Source: Rhizobacter koreensis (lineage in GTDB: Bacteria > Pseudomonadota > Gammaproteobacteria > Burkholderiales > Burkholderiaceae_C). Taken from it: a stretch of 64,000 nucleotides of DNA. A model generated the notes under the pieces. It searched no databases. It saw nothing but the letters and a program-made list of their open reading frames with translations, and was not told the origin of the DNA. Of this stretch, positions 50,882-60,694 are shown piece after piece. The position numbers and the translations under genes were made by a program. Location of the stretch: contig NZ_JABWMJ010000003.1 of assembly GCF_013366375.1 (NCBI RefSeq), positions 434,001 to 498,000 on the forward strand, written 5' to 3'. How positions within the stretch are numbered: the stretch's first letter is position 1; each line of letters starts with the position of its first letter.

Positions 50882-51643
50882 CTACTGGAAGTACGCCAGC
50901 ATCCGCTCGAGCGCCATCGTGAACGGCGCCTGCATCAGCGGCAGCGTGAGCAGCACGCCGATCAGACCGACGCCCAAGGTGATCGGAAAGCCGATCGAGA
51001 AGATGTTCATCTGCTGGGCGACGCGCGAGATGACGCCGAGCACGATGTTGGTGAACAGCAGCATCGCGATCATCGGCAGCGCGATCCACAGGCCCAGCCC
51101 GAAGATCTCGCGGCCCCAGGTCTGCGGCTGAACGCTGCGCAGGAACGCGAACGGCTCGGGGCTTACCGGAAACGCGTGGAAGCTCTGCACCACCGCGGCG
51201 ATCAGCATCAGATGGCCGCCGGTCACGATGAAGAGCCAGCTCACCGAGATGCCGAAGAAGCGGCTCATCGGCGTCGCCTCGCTGCCGCTGCCGGGGTTGA
51301 AGAAGCCCGAGAAGTTGAGGCCCATCTGCAGTCCGACGAGCTCGCCGGCGAGCTCGATCGCGCTGAAGACGATGCGTACCGCGAAGCCGAGCGCGATGCC
51401 GATGATGAGCTGCTGAACCACCGTCATGAAGCCGGCCGCCGAGTCGAGCGCGATCGTCGGCATGGTCGGCAACGTCGCCTGCGCGCAGAAGGCGACGAGG
51501 AACGCGAGCGCGATCTTGACGCGCATCGGCACGTTGCGCTGCGACAGGACCGGCAGCGAGCCGAACAGCGCGAGCACGCGGATGAACGGCCAGACGATGG
51601 GCGTGATCCACGCCAGCACCTGGGCTTCGGTGAAGGTCAGCAT
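50882..51643 (-). CDS. fliR: Flagellar export apparatus protein FliR
   Basis: A 253-residue inner-membrane protein of the type III export gate, with about six hydrophobic helices (FIRVLALFGSLPVLSQR at the start, AALPMIAMLLFTNIVLGVIS-type segments later). The N-terminus MLTFTEAQVLAWITPIVWPF is typical. It is the last gene of the fliLMNOPQR unit and forms the export gate with FliP and FliQ. The gap to fliQ is 97 bases, larger than the others here. Confidence 0.93.
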   Translation of the reverse strand: MLTFTEAQVLAWITPIVWPFIRVLALFGSLPVLSQRNVPMRVKIALAFLVAFCAQATLPTMPTIALDSAAGFMTVVQQLIIGIALGFAVRIVFSAIELAGELVGLQMGLNFSGFFNPGSGSEATPMSRFFGISVSWLFIVTGGHLMLIAAVVQSFHAFPVSPEPFAFLRSVQPQTWGREIFGLGLWIALPMIAMLLFTNIVLGVISRVAQQMNIFSIGFPITLGVGLIGVLLTLPLMQAPFTMALERMLAYFQ

Positions 51644-51740
51644 CGAAAGGGCAGGGCGTCTGACGCAGGCACGGCCGCGGGAGCCGACGGCGCGACGCAG
51701 CCGGTCGGCCGCGCGCCGCGGAACGGGATGGTCGGACCGT

Positions 51741-52010
51741 TCAGCCGACCACCGTCGGGATCGACTGCAGCGAGCGCTGCAGGAACTCCACCAGCGTGGT
51801 CAGCATCCACGGCCCGGCGATCGCGAGCACCGCGACCGCGGCGACGATCTTGGGCACGAACGACAGCGTCGCCTCGTGGATCTGCGTCGCCGCCTGGAAG
51901 ATGCTGACCAGAAGGCCGACGCCGAGCACCACCAGGAGGATCGGTGCCGACACCATCAGCATCATGTAGAGGCCCTGCTGGCCTAGCGTGAAGACCTGTT
52001 GTGCGTCCAT
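51741..52010 (-). CDS. fliQ: Flagellar export apparatus protein FliQ
   Basis: An 89-residue protein with two membrane helices (MLMVSAPILLVVLGVGLLVS and IVAAVAVLAIAGPWML) separated by the conserved loop IFQAATQIHEATLSFVPK. Several FliQ copies join FliP5-FliR in the export gate. It begins 26 bases after fliP. Confidence 0.95.
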   Translation of the reverse strand: MDAQQVFTLGQQGLYMMLMVSAPILLVVLGVGLLVSIFQAATQIHEATLSFVPKIVAAVAVLAIAGPWMLTTLVEFLQRSLQSIPTVVG

Positions 52011-52036
52011 CGAAGATGCGATCCGGGAAAGAAGGG

Positions 52037-52825
52037 TCAGGTCGAGAAGCTGGCCGCGAGCGAGCCGAGCAGCAGGTTCCAGCCGTCGGCGAGCACGAAC
52101 AGCATCAGCTTGAAGGGCAGGGCGATCAGCACCGGCGACAGCATCATCATGCCGAGCGACATCAGCACGCTGGCAACGATGAGGTCGATGATGAGGAACG
52201 GCAGGAACACCAGGAAGCCGATTTGGAACGCGCTCTTGAGCTCGCTGGTCACGAACGCCGGCAGCAGCACCTTGAACGGCACGTCCGCGGCCTTCACGTT
52301 GGCGTCGATGCGCGCCAGCTTGGCGAACAGCATCACGTCGGCCTGCCGCGTCTGCTTCAGCATGAAGGTGCGCACCGGGCTCTCGCCGCGCTTGATCGCC
52401 TCCTCGAAGCCGATGCGGTTTTCGGCGTACGGCTGGTAGGCCTCGCTGTAAACCTTGTCGATGGTCGGACCCATCACGAAGAACGTGAGGAAGAGCGAGA
52501 GCCCGATCACCACCTGATTCGGCGGCGCCGCCTGCGTGCCCATCGCCTGGCGCAGCAGGCTGAGCACGATGACGATGCGGGTGAAGCTCGTCATCAGCAG
52601 CAGCACCGCCGGCAGGAAGCTGAGCGCCGTGAAGAACAGAAGGGTCTGGATCGGCACCGAGTAGCTGGTGCCGCCCGCCGATTGCCCCACGAGCAGCGGC
52701 AGCCCGGCGTTGCCGGTCGCCTGCTGGGCTTCAGCGACTCCGGGAACTGCCGATAAAGCCGACAAGCCGACGATCAGCCCGAGCCCGGCGATGCGGCGCA
52801 GGGCTCGGCCACGCGGCGCGCTCAT
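52037..52825 (-). CDS. fliP: Flagellar export apparatus protein FliP
   Basis: A 262-residue protein with a cleavable signal ([19 protein letters not shown]) and the FliP core: [58 protein letters not shown] and the C-terminal [19 protein letters not shown]. It forms the pentameric gate of the export channel. The ATG overlaps the fliO stop by ATGA. Confidence 0.95.
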   Translation of the reverse strand: MSAPRGRALRRIAGLGLIVGLSALSAVPGVAEAQQATGNAGLPLLVGQSAGGTSYSVPIQTLLFFTALSFLPAVLLLMTSFTRIVIVLSLLRQAMGTQAAPPNQVVIGLSLFLTFFVMGPTIDKVYSEAYQPYAENRIGFEEAIKRGESPVRTFMLKQTRQADVMLFAKLARIDANVKAADVPFKVLLPAFVTSELKSAFQIGFLVFLPFLIIDLIVASVLMSLGMMMLSPVLIALPFKLMLFVLADGWNLLLGSLAASFST

Positions 52826-53187
52826 GGCGAGCCGTCCTTGCCGCGGCGCAGCTTGGCCAGCACCTGGGCGAACGCGGGGCCGACGGTCTGCAGGCCGGGC
52901 GGCCCCATCGGCGGCGCGGCGACGGCGTCGTCCTGCGGGTCCATCGTGTGCAGCGTGGTGATCGAGCTGGGGGTCACGCCGAGCACGAGCCAGCGACGTT
53001 CATCGCCGGCACCGACCTCGACCGTGACGATGCGCTGGTTGGTCGAGATCGGCAGCGTGCCGATGCTGCGGATCACGCCGGCGCCACCCGCGCCGCCGAT
53101 CGGCGTGCGCTTGAGCAGCCAAAGCGATAGCGGAATCAGCGCGAGGATCGCGACGAACCAGAACAGCGAAGCGAGGCCGTTGCTCAT
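52822..53187 (-). CDS. fliO: Flagellar protein FliO
   Basis: A 121-residue protein with one N-terminal membrane helix ([18 protein letters not shown]) and a small cytoplasmic beta domain ([20 protein letters not shown] then [19 protein letters not shown]). FliO helps FliP assemble into the export gate. I use ATG 53187; a TTG 24 bases upstream has no better context. It follows fliN by 36 bases. Confidence 0.85.
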   Translation of the reverse strand: MSNGLASLFWFVAILALIPLSLWLLKRTPIGGAGGAGVIRSIGTLPISTNQRIVTVEVGAGDERRWLVLGVTPSSITTLHTMDPQDDAVAAPPMGPPGLQTVGPAFAQVLAKLRRGKDGSP

Positions 53188-53223
53188 CGATCGGTCCGGC
53201 GCGGCAGGCAACGAGGCGTCATG

Positions 53224-53658
53224 TCAGGCGCGGCTGAGGCGGCGCATGCGCTCGCTGGGGGTCACGATGTCGGTCAGGCGCACGCCGAACTTCTCGTTCA
53301 CAACCACGACCTCGCCCTGCGCGATCAGGTAGCCGTTGACGAGCACGTCCATCGGCTCGCCGGCCATGGTCTCGAGTTCGACCACCGAGCCCTGCGCGAG
53401 CTGCAGGATGTTCTTGATCGGGATGCGGGTGCGGCCGAGCTCGACGGTCAGCTGGACCGGGATGTCCAGCACCATGTTGAGGTCGTTCGGCGCCTGGGCC
53501 GGCGGCGTCGGCGCGAAGTTGGTGAACGGCGCCGGCGACACCTGGTCGGCGGGGTGCTGCAGCTCGGTCGCGGCTTCGCGCGCACCGCCGGTCGCCGCAG
53601 CCCAGTCGGCCGCGAGCTGGTCGTTCGGGTCTTCGGCTGCGGGGTTGTCAATGCTCAT
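53224..53658 (-). CDS. fliN: Flagellar motor switch protein FliN
   Basis: A 144-residue C-ring component. The SpoA domain covers about residues 65-140: MVLDIPVQLTVELGRTRIPI, KNILQLAQGSVVELE, then MDVLVNGYLIAQGEVVVVNE. The acidic and proline-rich N-terminal extension (to residue 60) is common in this group. It overlaps the end of fliM by 11 bases. Confidence 0.95.
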   Translation of the reverse strand: MSIDNPAAEDPNDQLAADWAAATGGAREAATELQHPADQVSPAPFTNFAPTPPAQAPNDLNMVLDIPVQLTVELGRTRIPIKNILQLAQGSVVELETMAGEPMDVLVNGYLIAQGEVVVVNEKFGVRLTDIVTPSERMRRLSRA

Positions 53659-54649
53659 GGTTCTCTCCCGACCAGCCTGCCTGCGAGGCGGTCAACAGGT
53701 TGTTCACTTTGAGGGCGTAGTGGCCGTTGGAGACGCCGTAGTGGCACTCGAGCACCGGCACGCCCTGCACCTTGGCCTGCACGCCGCGCTGCAGGTCGAG
53801 TTCGATGAAGTCGCCGGGCTTGAACGACAGCAGCTGCTCGACGGTCGCCGGTGCGCGGGCGAGCTCGACCACGAGCTCGACCTCGGCCTCCTGGATCTGC
53901 GTGCTCATCAGGTTGACCCAGCGCCGGTCGGGCTCGCCGCCTTCGCCCTGCACCGTCGACGAGAGCACGTCGCGGATCGGCTCGAGCGTCGCGTACGGGA
54001 TGCAGAAGTGGATGCTGCCGCTGGTGTCGCCGATCTCCATCGAGAACGACGTCGACACCACCACTTCGGACGGCGTCGCGATCGACGCGAACTGCGGCAG
54101 CATCTCCTGCCGCTGGTACTCGAACTTGAGCGGGTAGATGCCGTTCCAGGCGCGCTCGTACTCGGTCGTCACCACCTCGACCAGGCGCTGGATGATGCGC
54201 TGCTCGGTCGGCGAGAAGTCGCGGCCTTCGATGCGCGTGCGGAACTTGCCGCTGCCGCCGAACAGTGCGTCGACCACCGCGAACACCATCGACGGGTCGC
54301 ACACGATCAGGCAGTTCCCGCGCAGCGGGCGCACCGTCATGATGTTGAAGTTGGTCGGCACGACGATCTCGTGCAGGAACGCGCCGTACTTCTGCACCTT
54401 GATCACGCCGATCGAGATCTCGGGCGTCTTGTGGATCAGGTTGAAGAGGCCGATCCGCACGTTGCGGGCGAAGCGCTCGTTGATGATCTCCAGGGTCGGC
54501 ATCCGACCGCGGACGATCTTCTCCTGGTTCTGGATGTCGTAGCCGCGGATCGCGCTCGAATCGTCGCCTTCGTCGCCGGGCTCGCCCTCGCCGGCGATGC
54601 CGTGCAGCAGCGCGTCGACTTCGCCCTGGGAAAGGATCTGTTCGCTCAT
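53648..54649 (-). CDS. fliM: Flagellar motor switch protein FliM
   Basis: A 333-residue switch protein. The N-terminal EQILSQGEVDALLHGIAGE is the CheY-P-binding and FliG-facing start. The CheC-like middle domain follows (RMPTLEIINERFARNVRIGL), with the SpoA domain at the C-terminus ending near NGHYALKVNNLL. It links chemotaxis signalling to rotor direction. It lies 37 bases after fliL. Confidence 0.95.
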   Translation of the reverse strand: MSEQILSQGEVDALLHGIAGEGEPGDEGDDSSAIRGYDIQNQEKIVRGRMPTLEIINERFARNVRIGLFNLIHKTPEISIGVIKVQKYGAFLHEIVVPTNFNIMTVRPLRGNCLIVCDPSMVFAVVDALFGGSGKFRTRIEGRDFSPTEQRIIQRLVEVVTTEYERAWNGIYPLKFEYQRQEMLPQFASIATPSEVVVSTSFSMEIGDTSGSIHFCIPYATLEPIRDVLSSTVQGEGGEPDRRWVNLMSTQIQEAEVELVVELARAPATVEQLLSFKPGDFIELDLQRGVQAKVQGVPVLECHYGVSNGHYALKVNNLLTASQAGWSGENHEH

Positions 54650-54686
54650 TTGAGTTTCTCGGCGGCGGGGAACGTCAGCACGCTGT

Positions 54687-55310
54687 TCACTGGATGATGA
54701 AGCTCGAGAAATGCACGTGGCGAATGGGGTTCAGCGCGCCTTTCTTCTTTTTCTTCTTCGGCTTGTCCTCGTCGTCGCCATCGGCCTCGGCATCGGCATG
54801 CGCCTTCTTCGGCTTGTCGGAGACGTCGATCCCCATCGGTCGGACCGTTTCACGCTGGATCTCGGCGGCGAGCTGTTCCTTGCCGGCGCGGTCGAGCAGT
54901 TCCTGCGAGGTCTTGTGGGCCAGGATCAGCAGGATCGCGTTGCGGATCGCCGGCATGTAGGCGCGCACCTGCTCGGCGAACGCGGCGTCCGCGACCTCGA
55001 GCGTGATGCCGACCTGCGCGAAGCGGTCGGCGTCCTTGTCGGCGAGGTTGACCACGAACGGGTCGAGCGGCAGGAAGGTGGGCGGGTGCGCCGGATCGGC
55101 CTTGCCCGACTTGTGCTCGGCCGGCGCGTCGTCGCCGGCTTCCTCGGCGGCGGCGGCGTCGGCCGCCTTCTTCTTCATGTAGACCACCGCGCCCGCGCCG
55201 CCGGCAAGCAGCACGATCAGCAGGGCGGCGATGATGATGATCAGCTTCTTCTTGCCGCCCTTCGGGGAAGGGGCGGCTTGGGCAGCGTCTGCGATCGCAG
55301 CGGCGGACAT
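54687..55310 (-). CDS. fliL: Flagellar basal-body-associated protein FliL
   Basis: A 207-residue inner-membrane protein with one N-terminal helix (KLIIIIAALLIVLLAGGAGA) and a periplasmic domain with LPLDPFVVNLADKDADRFAQ and VRAYMPAIRNAILLILAHKT. FliL surrounds the stator and supports torque. An unusual Lys/Asp-rich insert (DDEDKPKKKKKKG) precedes the conserved C-terminal VHFSSFIIQ, making it longer than E. coli FliL (154). Confidence 0.93.
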   Translation of the reverse strand: MSAAAIADAAQAAPSPKGGKKKLIIIIAALLIVLLAGGAGAVVYMKKKAADAAAAEEAGDDAPAEHKSGKADPAHPPTFLPLDPFVVNLADKDADRFAQVGITLEVADAAFAEQVRAYMPAIRNAILLILAHKTSQELLDRAGKEQLAAEIQRETVRPMGIDVSDKPKKAHADAEADGDDEDKPKKKKKKGALNPIRHVHFSSFIIQ

Positions 55311-55641
55311 CGGATCTCCTCGGCCGGTCCAGGCCGGCGACGCCCTCGGATGCGAAGCGCAAACGTTCGGGCTGAGGAAATTATCGAAACGCGGCGGCTT
55401 CGCCGATGTGCCGATAAGGGCGGTGTTTGACCGTCAGAAGCGGGGGCCATGCGGCGGCGCGCCACCGTGCAGGCGGATCGATCGGGCGCTGCGAAAGCCG
55501 GTGGCGACGGGCGTTCCAGGCACCTGCCCGAGCGGCCGCCGCTGCCCTCGTGCGAAACGTCACGCGTCGAAGCGGACGGCCGAGCCCGCGACCGTCGGTC
55601 CGCGCCGGCGGTTGAGGCCCGCGTGCCGGGACCGGGCGGCG
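55311..55641. other. Intergenic region between fliK and fliL
   Basis: These 331 bases hold no protein-like frame. They probably contain the promoter of the fliLMNOPQR unit. GCCGATAA at 55410-55417 equals the flagellar sigma-28 -10 consensus but on the plus strand, directed away from fliL, with no -35 partner. Confidence 0.4.
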
Positions 55642-57000
55642 TCAGGCGTAGGTGTCGACGCCGCCGAGCCGCGCCTGGCGGCGCACCGGCGCGGCAGCGG
55701 GTACGGCGTCGCCGCTGCCACCGTTGGCCTTGGCGCCGCTGCGGCCGTTCGCCGCCGCCGCCTGCGCGTCGGGCTGGCGCTCGCGCGAGTGCTGCGAGAC
55801 CCCGCCGCCGGCGAGCGTGAAGCCGGCCTCGCGCAGCGCGCCGGCGAGCTCCGGCAGGCCGGCCTCGATCGCGCTGCGGGTGGCGGCGAGGTCGGCACCG
55901 AACTCGACGTGGGCGCGCGTGCCGTCGATCGCGATCTCGATCGACACCGGGCCCATCTCGGCGGGGTTGAGATGCAGTTCGGCGCGCGTGACGCCGTCGC
56001 TCGCCAGCACGCTGACCTGCACCGCGAGCGCCGGTGCGAAGTCGGGGCTCTCGACCGGCGTCGGCAGCGCGATCGCGACCGGCGGCGCCTCGTGCAGGCG
56101 CTCGAACGTCGGCTGGAAGGTGGCGGCCGGCGTCGCGACCGCGTTCGTCGCCTTGGCGAGCGCGCGATCGAAGCTCGCCTCGAAGCCGCTGCTCGGCACG
56201 CGCTCGCCGTCGCCTGCAGCGGGCGCGGTGACGCCGGGCGCTGCGCCGTCGGCGCTCAGGCGCGCGCTCGGATCGGGCCGCTCGCGACCGCCCTGGCGGG
56301 CATCGTTGCCCTGGCCGCGCTGGGCGGTCGGCGCGGCGTTCGCGTCCGCGGGCAGGCCGGGTGCGGCACCGGTCGCCGCGTCGACCTCGCCGCGCGCGCG
56401 CGGGCCGGTGTCGGCGCGGACGGTGCGCGGTTCGGCCGGCACGGGAGGCGGCGCGAGGAACGCGTGCAGCGCGGCGAGTTCCGGCGGCAGCTCGGTGCGT
56501 GGTTCGGCGGCGGCGTCGGCTTCGAGGTCGGCCTGGTCGGCCGCCGCGCGCAGCTCGGCGTCGGCGGCCGGCGATCCCGGCAGCGCGGCAGCGCTGCCCG
56601 CAAGCTCGGCAACCGCCGCGTCGGCGGCGATCGCCGCATCGCGCGCCGCGCGCAGGTCGGCGAGGGCGGCGGCGACGTCGGCCGGCAGCATCGCATCGGC
56701 CGCGCCGTCGACGAGCGCGGGATCGCCGACGTCGGCGCTCGGCGTGGCGCCGGCACGCGCGTCCTGCGGCAGCGCACGTGCCGCCGCGCCGGTGGCGTTG
56801 CCCGGTCCAGCGGCGTTCGCGCCGGCGGCCGGCCGGGTCGGCTTCGGCGCCTCGTCGGCACGCCGGGTCTGGCGCAGCAGGCGGGCGAACGGGTTGTCGG
56901 CCGGGTTGTTGCTCGCGGCGGGCGGATTGCCCGGGCTCGACGGCGGCGTCGTCGCCGCAGCGGGCAGCATCGACAGCAGGGGATTGGCAGCGCTCAGCAT
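55642..57000 (-). CDS. fliK: Flagellar hook-length control protein FliK
   Basis: A 452-residue Ala/Pro/Arg-rich secreted ruler protein. The low-complexity N-terminal two thirds are typical. The conserved C-terminal Flg_hook domain holds ASDGVTRAELHLNPAEMGPV, SIEIAIDGTRAHVEFGADLA and LPELAGALREAGFTLAGGGV. GGGGAG stands before ATG 57000; an upstream in-frame extension overlaps fliJ and is rejected. It ends the fliFGHIJK unit. Confidence 0.88.
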   Translation of the reverse strand: MLSAANPLLSMLPAAATTPPSSPGNPPAASNNPADNPFARLLRQTRRADEAPKPTRPAAGANAAGPGNATGAAARALPQDARAGATPSADVGDPALVDGAADAMLPADVAAALADLRAARDAAIAADAAVAELAGSAAALPGSPAADAELRAAADQADLEADAAAEPRTELPPELAALHAFLAPPPVPAEPRTVRADTGPRARGEVDAATGAAPGLPADANAAPTAQRGQGNDARQGGRERPDPSARLSADGAAPGVTAPAAGDGERVPSSGFEASFDRALAKATNAVATPAATFQPTFERLHEAPPVAIALPTPVESPDFAPALAVQVSVLASDGVTRAELHLNPAEMGPVSIEIAIDGTRAHVEFGADLAATRSAIEAGLPELAGALREAGFTLAGGGVSQHSRERQPDAQAAAANGRSGAKANGGSGDAVPAAAPVRRQARLGGVDTYA

Positions 57001-57014
57001 GGCAGGCTCCCCGA

Positions 57015-57482
57015 TCAGAACGCGCTCGAAGCGCGCAGCGTCGCGCCACGGCCCCACGTGGCGCGCGCCGCAAGCTCGTCGCTCTGCTTCTGCTCGCGTC
57101 GCTCGGCGGCGAGCTGGCCTTCGTGGGTGCGCCGCTCGATCAGCTTTCTCACCGCGGCGGCGCGAACCTCGCACTCGCGCACGTTGGCGCTGGCGCGAGC
57201 GAGCTGGTTGGCGGCGTGGTCGGCGACGCGCGCCTGCTGGTCGACCGCCTGCGTGAGGCGCTGCACGAAGCCCTGGTAGCAGCGGACCAGCTCGATCTTG
57301 CCCTCGCGGCAGAACTGCTCGCTCCAGCGCTGCTCGTACTCGCGCCGATAGGTCACGAGCTGCTGCGCCTGCGCCTTCGCGGCGTCGTGCGCGGCCTGGA
57401 CCTTCTGCTGCTCGGCGAGCGCGAAGTCGCGTTCGCGCTCGGCCTGATGCAGCAAGGTGAGCAGCGAGTCGAGGTTGTTCAT
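57015..57482 (-). CDS. fliJ: Flagellar export chaperone FliJ
   Basis: A 155-residue coiled-coil protein (LDSLLTLLHQAERERDFALA, VQAAHDAAKAQAQQLVTYRR, ending rich in Q, E and R). FliJ links the FliI ATPase ring to FlhA and escorts export chaperones. Starts 19 bases after fliI and runs into fliK with a 14-base gap. Confidence 0.9.
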   Translation of the reverse strand: MNNLDSLLTLLHQAERERDFALAEQQKVQAAHDAAKAQAQQLVTYRREYEQRWSEQFCREGKIELVRCYQGFVQRLTQAVDQQARVADHAANQLARASANVRECEVRAAAVRKLIERRTHEGQLAAERREQKQSDELAARATWGRGATLRASSAF

Positions 57483-57501
57483 GGGATCCTTCGGGAGAGG
57501 T

Positions 57502-58959
57502 TCAGGAGAGCACGGCCTGCAGCAGGCGCTGGCTCGCCTCGAGGTCGGCGCACTGGTTCTTGTCCTGGCGCAGCAGCTCGGTCATCGCGCCCTGCAGGCG
57601 CACCGCGGTGTCGAGATCGGCGTCGTGACCCGGCGTGTAGGCGCCGAGCTGGATGAGGTCGCGCGCCTTGTTGCGGCGCGCCAGCAGCTGGCGGAAGCGC
57701 CGCGCGGCGTCGACGTGGTCTTTCTCGGCGACGCTCGTCATTACCCGCGAGATCGACCGTTCGACGTCGATCGCCGGGAAATGGCCTTCCTCGGCAAGCT
57801 CGCGCGACAGCACGATGTGGCCGTCGAGGATGCCGCGGGCGGCGTCGGCGATCGGATCCTGCTGGTCGTCGCCCTCGGTCAGCACCGTGTAGAACGCGGT
57901 GATCGAGCCGCCACCCGGCTGGCCGTTGCCGCTGCGCTCGACCAGCTGCGGCAGCTTGGCGAAGCAGCTCGGCGGGTAGCCCTTGGTGGCCGGCGGCTCG
58001 CCGATCGCGAGCGCGATCTCGCGCTGCGCCATCGCGTAGCGGCTGAGCGAGTCCATCAGCAGCAGCACGTCGAGGCCCTGGTCGCGGAAGTGCTCGGCGA
58101 TCACGGTCGCGTAGTTGGCCCCCTGCATGCGGACCAGCGGCGGCGCGTCGGCCGGTGCGGCGACGACCACCGCACGCGAGAGGCCTTCCTCGCCGAGGAT
58201 GTCCTCGATGAACTCCTTGACCTCGCGGCCGCGCTCGCCGATCAGGCCGACGACGATCACGTCGGCGGCGGTGTAGCGCGCCATCATGCCGAGCAGCACC
58301 GACTTGCCGACGCCGGTGCCGGCGAAGAGGCCGACGCGCTGGCCGCGGCCGACCGTCAGCAGCGCGTTGATCGCGCGCACGCCGGTGTCGAGCGGCGTGC
58401 GCACCGGGTCGCGGTCCATCGCGTTGATCGGGCGCCGCGTCAGCGGCTCGTTGTGCACGCTCGCGAGCGGGCCCTTGCGGTCCATCGGCACGCCGTGCGA
58501 GTCGACGACGCGGCCGAGCAGGCCGTTGCCGACCGGCAGGTGCAGCGTGCGGTCTTCGTTGCGGCGCCACGGGTGGCGCGTGCTGCCGAGCTGCATCGGC
58601 ACCACCGGCGACGGGCGCGGCACGACGCGCGCCCCGCTCGCGAGGCCCGTGATGTCGCCGGTCGGCATGAGATACGCGCAGTCGGCCGAAAAGCCCACCA
58701 CCTCGGCGGTGACCGGCGCCTGGCCGTCCATCCGCACCTCGCAGACCGAGCCGACCGGGACGCGGATGCCGGCGGCCTCGAGGACGAGGCCGGTGACGCG
58801 CACCAGCAGGCCTTGCGTCTCGAGCGGGATCGGCGCGGCGGCGAAGCTCTGCATGTCCGAGAGGTAGCGCTGCCACCTGGCGCCGACGCTGCCCGCGCTC
58901 GCGGACGTCGTCTCCGCCCCGCCGAGCACGACGCCGAGCTCGTCGTGGACCGCGCTCAT
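57502..58959 (-). CDS. fliI: Flagellum-specific ATPase FliI
   Basis: A 485-residue F1-like ATPase of the type III exporter. Walker A is in [20 protein letters not shown], Walker B in [20 protein letters not shown] with the catalytic region [18 protein letters not shown]. The N-terminal 40 residues are longer than in E. coli FliI (457). Overlaps fliH by 4 bases (ATGA). Confidence 0.96.
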   Translation of the reverse strand: MSAVHDELGVVLGGAETTSASAGSVGARWQRYLSDMQSFAAAPIPLETQGLLVRVTGLVLEAAGIRVPVGSVCEVRMDGQAPVTAEVVGFSADCAYLMPTGDITGLASGARVVPRPSPVVPMQLGSTRHPWRRNEDRTLHLPVGNGLLGRVVDSHGVPMDRKGPLASVHNEPLTRRPINAMDRDPVRTPLDTGVRAINALLTVGRGQRVGLFAGTGVGKSVLLGMMARYTAADVIVVGLIGERGREVKEFIEDILGEEGLSRAVVVAAPADAPPLVRMQGANYATVIAEHFRDQGLDVLLLMDSLSRYAMAQREIALAIGEPPATKGYPPSCFAKLPQLVERSGNGQPGGGSITAFYTVLTEGDDQQDPIADAARGILDGHIVLSRELAEEGHFPAIDVERSISRVMTSVAEKDHVDAARRFRQLLARRNKARDLIQLGAYTPGHDADLDTAVRLQGAMTELLRQDKNQCADLEASQRLLQAVLS

Positions 58960-59702
58960 GGCGCGCTCCCGGGGGCGTCGGCGTGCCAGTCCTCGTCGCT
59001 GCCGAGGCTCGCGACGACGCGGCGCCAGCGCGACTCGAGCGTCGCGTCGATGAGGCCGATGTTCGACTCGACGATGCAGCCGCCACGCGTCACGCTGGCG
59101 TCGTCGACGACACGGGCGCCGCGTGCCTCGATCACCTCGGCGGCGCCTTCGGCGATCAGCGCGTGGTCGTCGGGGTGGACGCGCAGCGTGACGTGACGCG
59201 CGCTGAGGATCAGCGCGTCGACCGCCTCCTGGGCGACGCGCACCACCGCCTCGGGACGGCCTGTGAGCTCGCTGCGCACGATCTGGCGGGCGAGGTGGAT
59301 CGCGGTCACCGCGAGCGACTGCGCCATGTCCTGCTGCAGGCCGTCGAGCTGGCTTCCGATCGACTGCACGAGCGCGCCGACCTGCAGCGAGGCCTGCTGC
59401 ACGAAGCTCTGCTTGAAGCCGTCGAGCGCCACCAGGCCGTCGCGGTAGCCGTCCTGGTAGCCCGACTGGCGCGCCTGCTGCAGCTGCTCGGCGAGCAGCT
59501 CGGCCGCATCGCGCTTGGGCGGTGCCGGCGGCTCGGCGACGGCGGCCGGCTGCTGCGTCGCCCCGGCGTCGAATTCACCGAGCTTCCAGGCCTCGAACGA
59601 GCTCAGTTCCTCGCGCGGGATGAAGCGCGCGTAGACGTTGGACTTCGGCTCGCCGCCCATCGGCGGCGGCACGTTGCGCCAGACCTTAGATGTATTGGTC
59701 AT
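58956..59702 (-). CDS. fliH: Flagellar assembly protein FliH
   Basis: A 248-residue regulator of FliI. The N-terminus has [11 protein letters not shown] and a conserved [13 protein letters not shown] motif, the middle is Ala/Glu-rich with glycine repeats, and the C-terminal domain ends with [20 protein letters not shown] and [21 protein letters not shown] use ATG 59702; a GTG twelve bases upstream is possible. It overlaps the end of fliG by 17 bases. Confidence 0.9.
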   Translation of the reverse strand: MTNTSKVWRNVPPPMGGEPKSNVYARFIPREELSSFEAWKLGEFDAGATQQPAAVAEPPAPPKRDAAELLAEQLQQARQSGYQDGYRDGLVALDGFKQSFVQQASLQVGALVQSIGSQLDGLQQDMAQSLAVTAIHLARQIVRSELTGRPEAVVRVAQEAVDALILSARHVTLRVHPDDHALIAEGAAEVIEARGARVVDDASVTRGGCIVESNIGLIDATLESRWRRVVASLGSDEDWHADAPGSAP

Positions 59703-60693
59703 CGCTGTTGCCACCGAGGACGATCACGCCTTCGTCGACGAGACGGCGCACCACCTTGAGCATTTCCTTCTGCTCGGCCTCGACCTCCGACAGGCGCACC
59801 GGGCCGCGCGACTCGAGCTCTTCGCGCAGCGTCTCGCTGGCGCGCGACGACATGTTGCGGAAGATCTTGTCCTTGATCTCGGGCGGCGCGCCCTTGAGCG
59901 CGATGACCAGCGATTCGGTCTGGATTTCCTTGAGCAGCGCCTGCACCGACTTGTCGTCGATCTTGGCGAGGTCGTCGAAGGTGAACATGTTGTCCATGAT
60001 CTGGCGCGCCAGATCGCCGTCGGCCTCGCGGATGTGGTCGAGCACCGAGGTCTCGACGCTCGAGCCCATCAGGTTGAGCATCTCGGCCGCGGCCTTGACA
60101 CCGCCGAGCACCGACTTCCTCATGCGGTCGCCGCCGGTCAGCAGCGACGACATCACCTCGTTGAGGTCCTTCAGCGCCGACGGCTGGATACCGTCGAGCG
60201 TCGCGATGCGCACGATCACCTCGTTGCGGTTGCGCTCGGGCAGCACCTTGAGCACCGAGGAGGCCTGGTCGAAGTCGAGGTGGACCAGGATCGCCGCGAC
60301 GATCTGCGGGTGCTCGTTGCGCAGCAGTTCGGCGACCGCCTGCGCGTCCATCCACTTCAGGCCCTCGATGCCGGTGACGTCGGCGCCCTGCAGGATGCGA
60401 TCGATCAGCAGGTTGGCCTTGTCGTCGCCGAGCGCCTTCTTGAGCAGGTTGCGCACGTATTCGTCGGTGTCGCCGACCATGTTGATCTGCTCGCCGGCGA
60501 TCGCGGTGAAGTCGCCGAGCACCTCCTGCATCTTCTCGACCGGGATCGCCTTCATGCGGGCGATGGTCTCGCCGACGCCTTGCACTTCCTTGGGCGTCAG
60601 GTGCTTGAGCACTTCGGCGGCTTCTTCCTCGCCGAGCGACATCAAGAGGATGGCTGCGTTCTGCAGCCCGTCCGGATCCATCGAGCGGTCCAT
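59686..60693 (-). CDS. fliG: Flagellar motor switch protein FliG
   Basis: A 335-residue rotor protein. The N-terminal domain (LQNAAILLMSLGEEEAAEVL) binds FliF. The middle carries the EHPQ motif (LLRNEHPQIVAAILVHLDFD). The C-terminal torque helix region MFTFDDLAKIDDKSVQALLK holds the charged residues that meet MotA. Starts one base after the fliF stop. Confidence 0.96.
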   Translation of the reverse strand: MDRSMDPDGLQNAAILLMSLGEEEAAEVLKHLTPKEVQGVGETIARMKAIPVEKMQEVLGDFTAIAGEQINMVGDTDEYVRNLLKKALGDDKANLLIDRILQGADVTGIEGLKWMDAQAVAELLRNEHPQIVAAILVHLDFDQASSVLKVLPERNRNEVIVRIATLDGIQPSALKDLNEVMSSLLTGGDRMRKSVLGGVKAAAEMLNLMGSSVETSVLDHIREADGDLARQIMDNMFTFDDLAKIDDKSVQALLKEIQTESLVIALKGAPPEIKDKIFRNMSSRASETLREELESRGPVRLSEVEAEQKEMLKVVRRLVDEGVIVLGGNSDDQYI

Positions 60694-60694
60694 G

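Noticed and set aside
55410..55417. Sigma-28 promoter -10 element GCCGATAA
   Set aside because: Orientation is away from fliL and there is no TAAA element at the expected 15-base distance.
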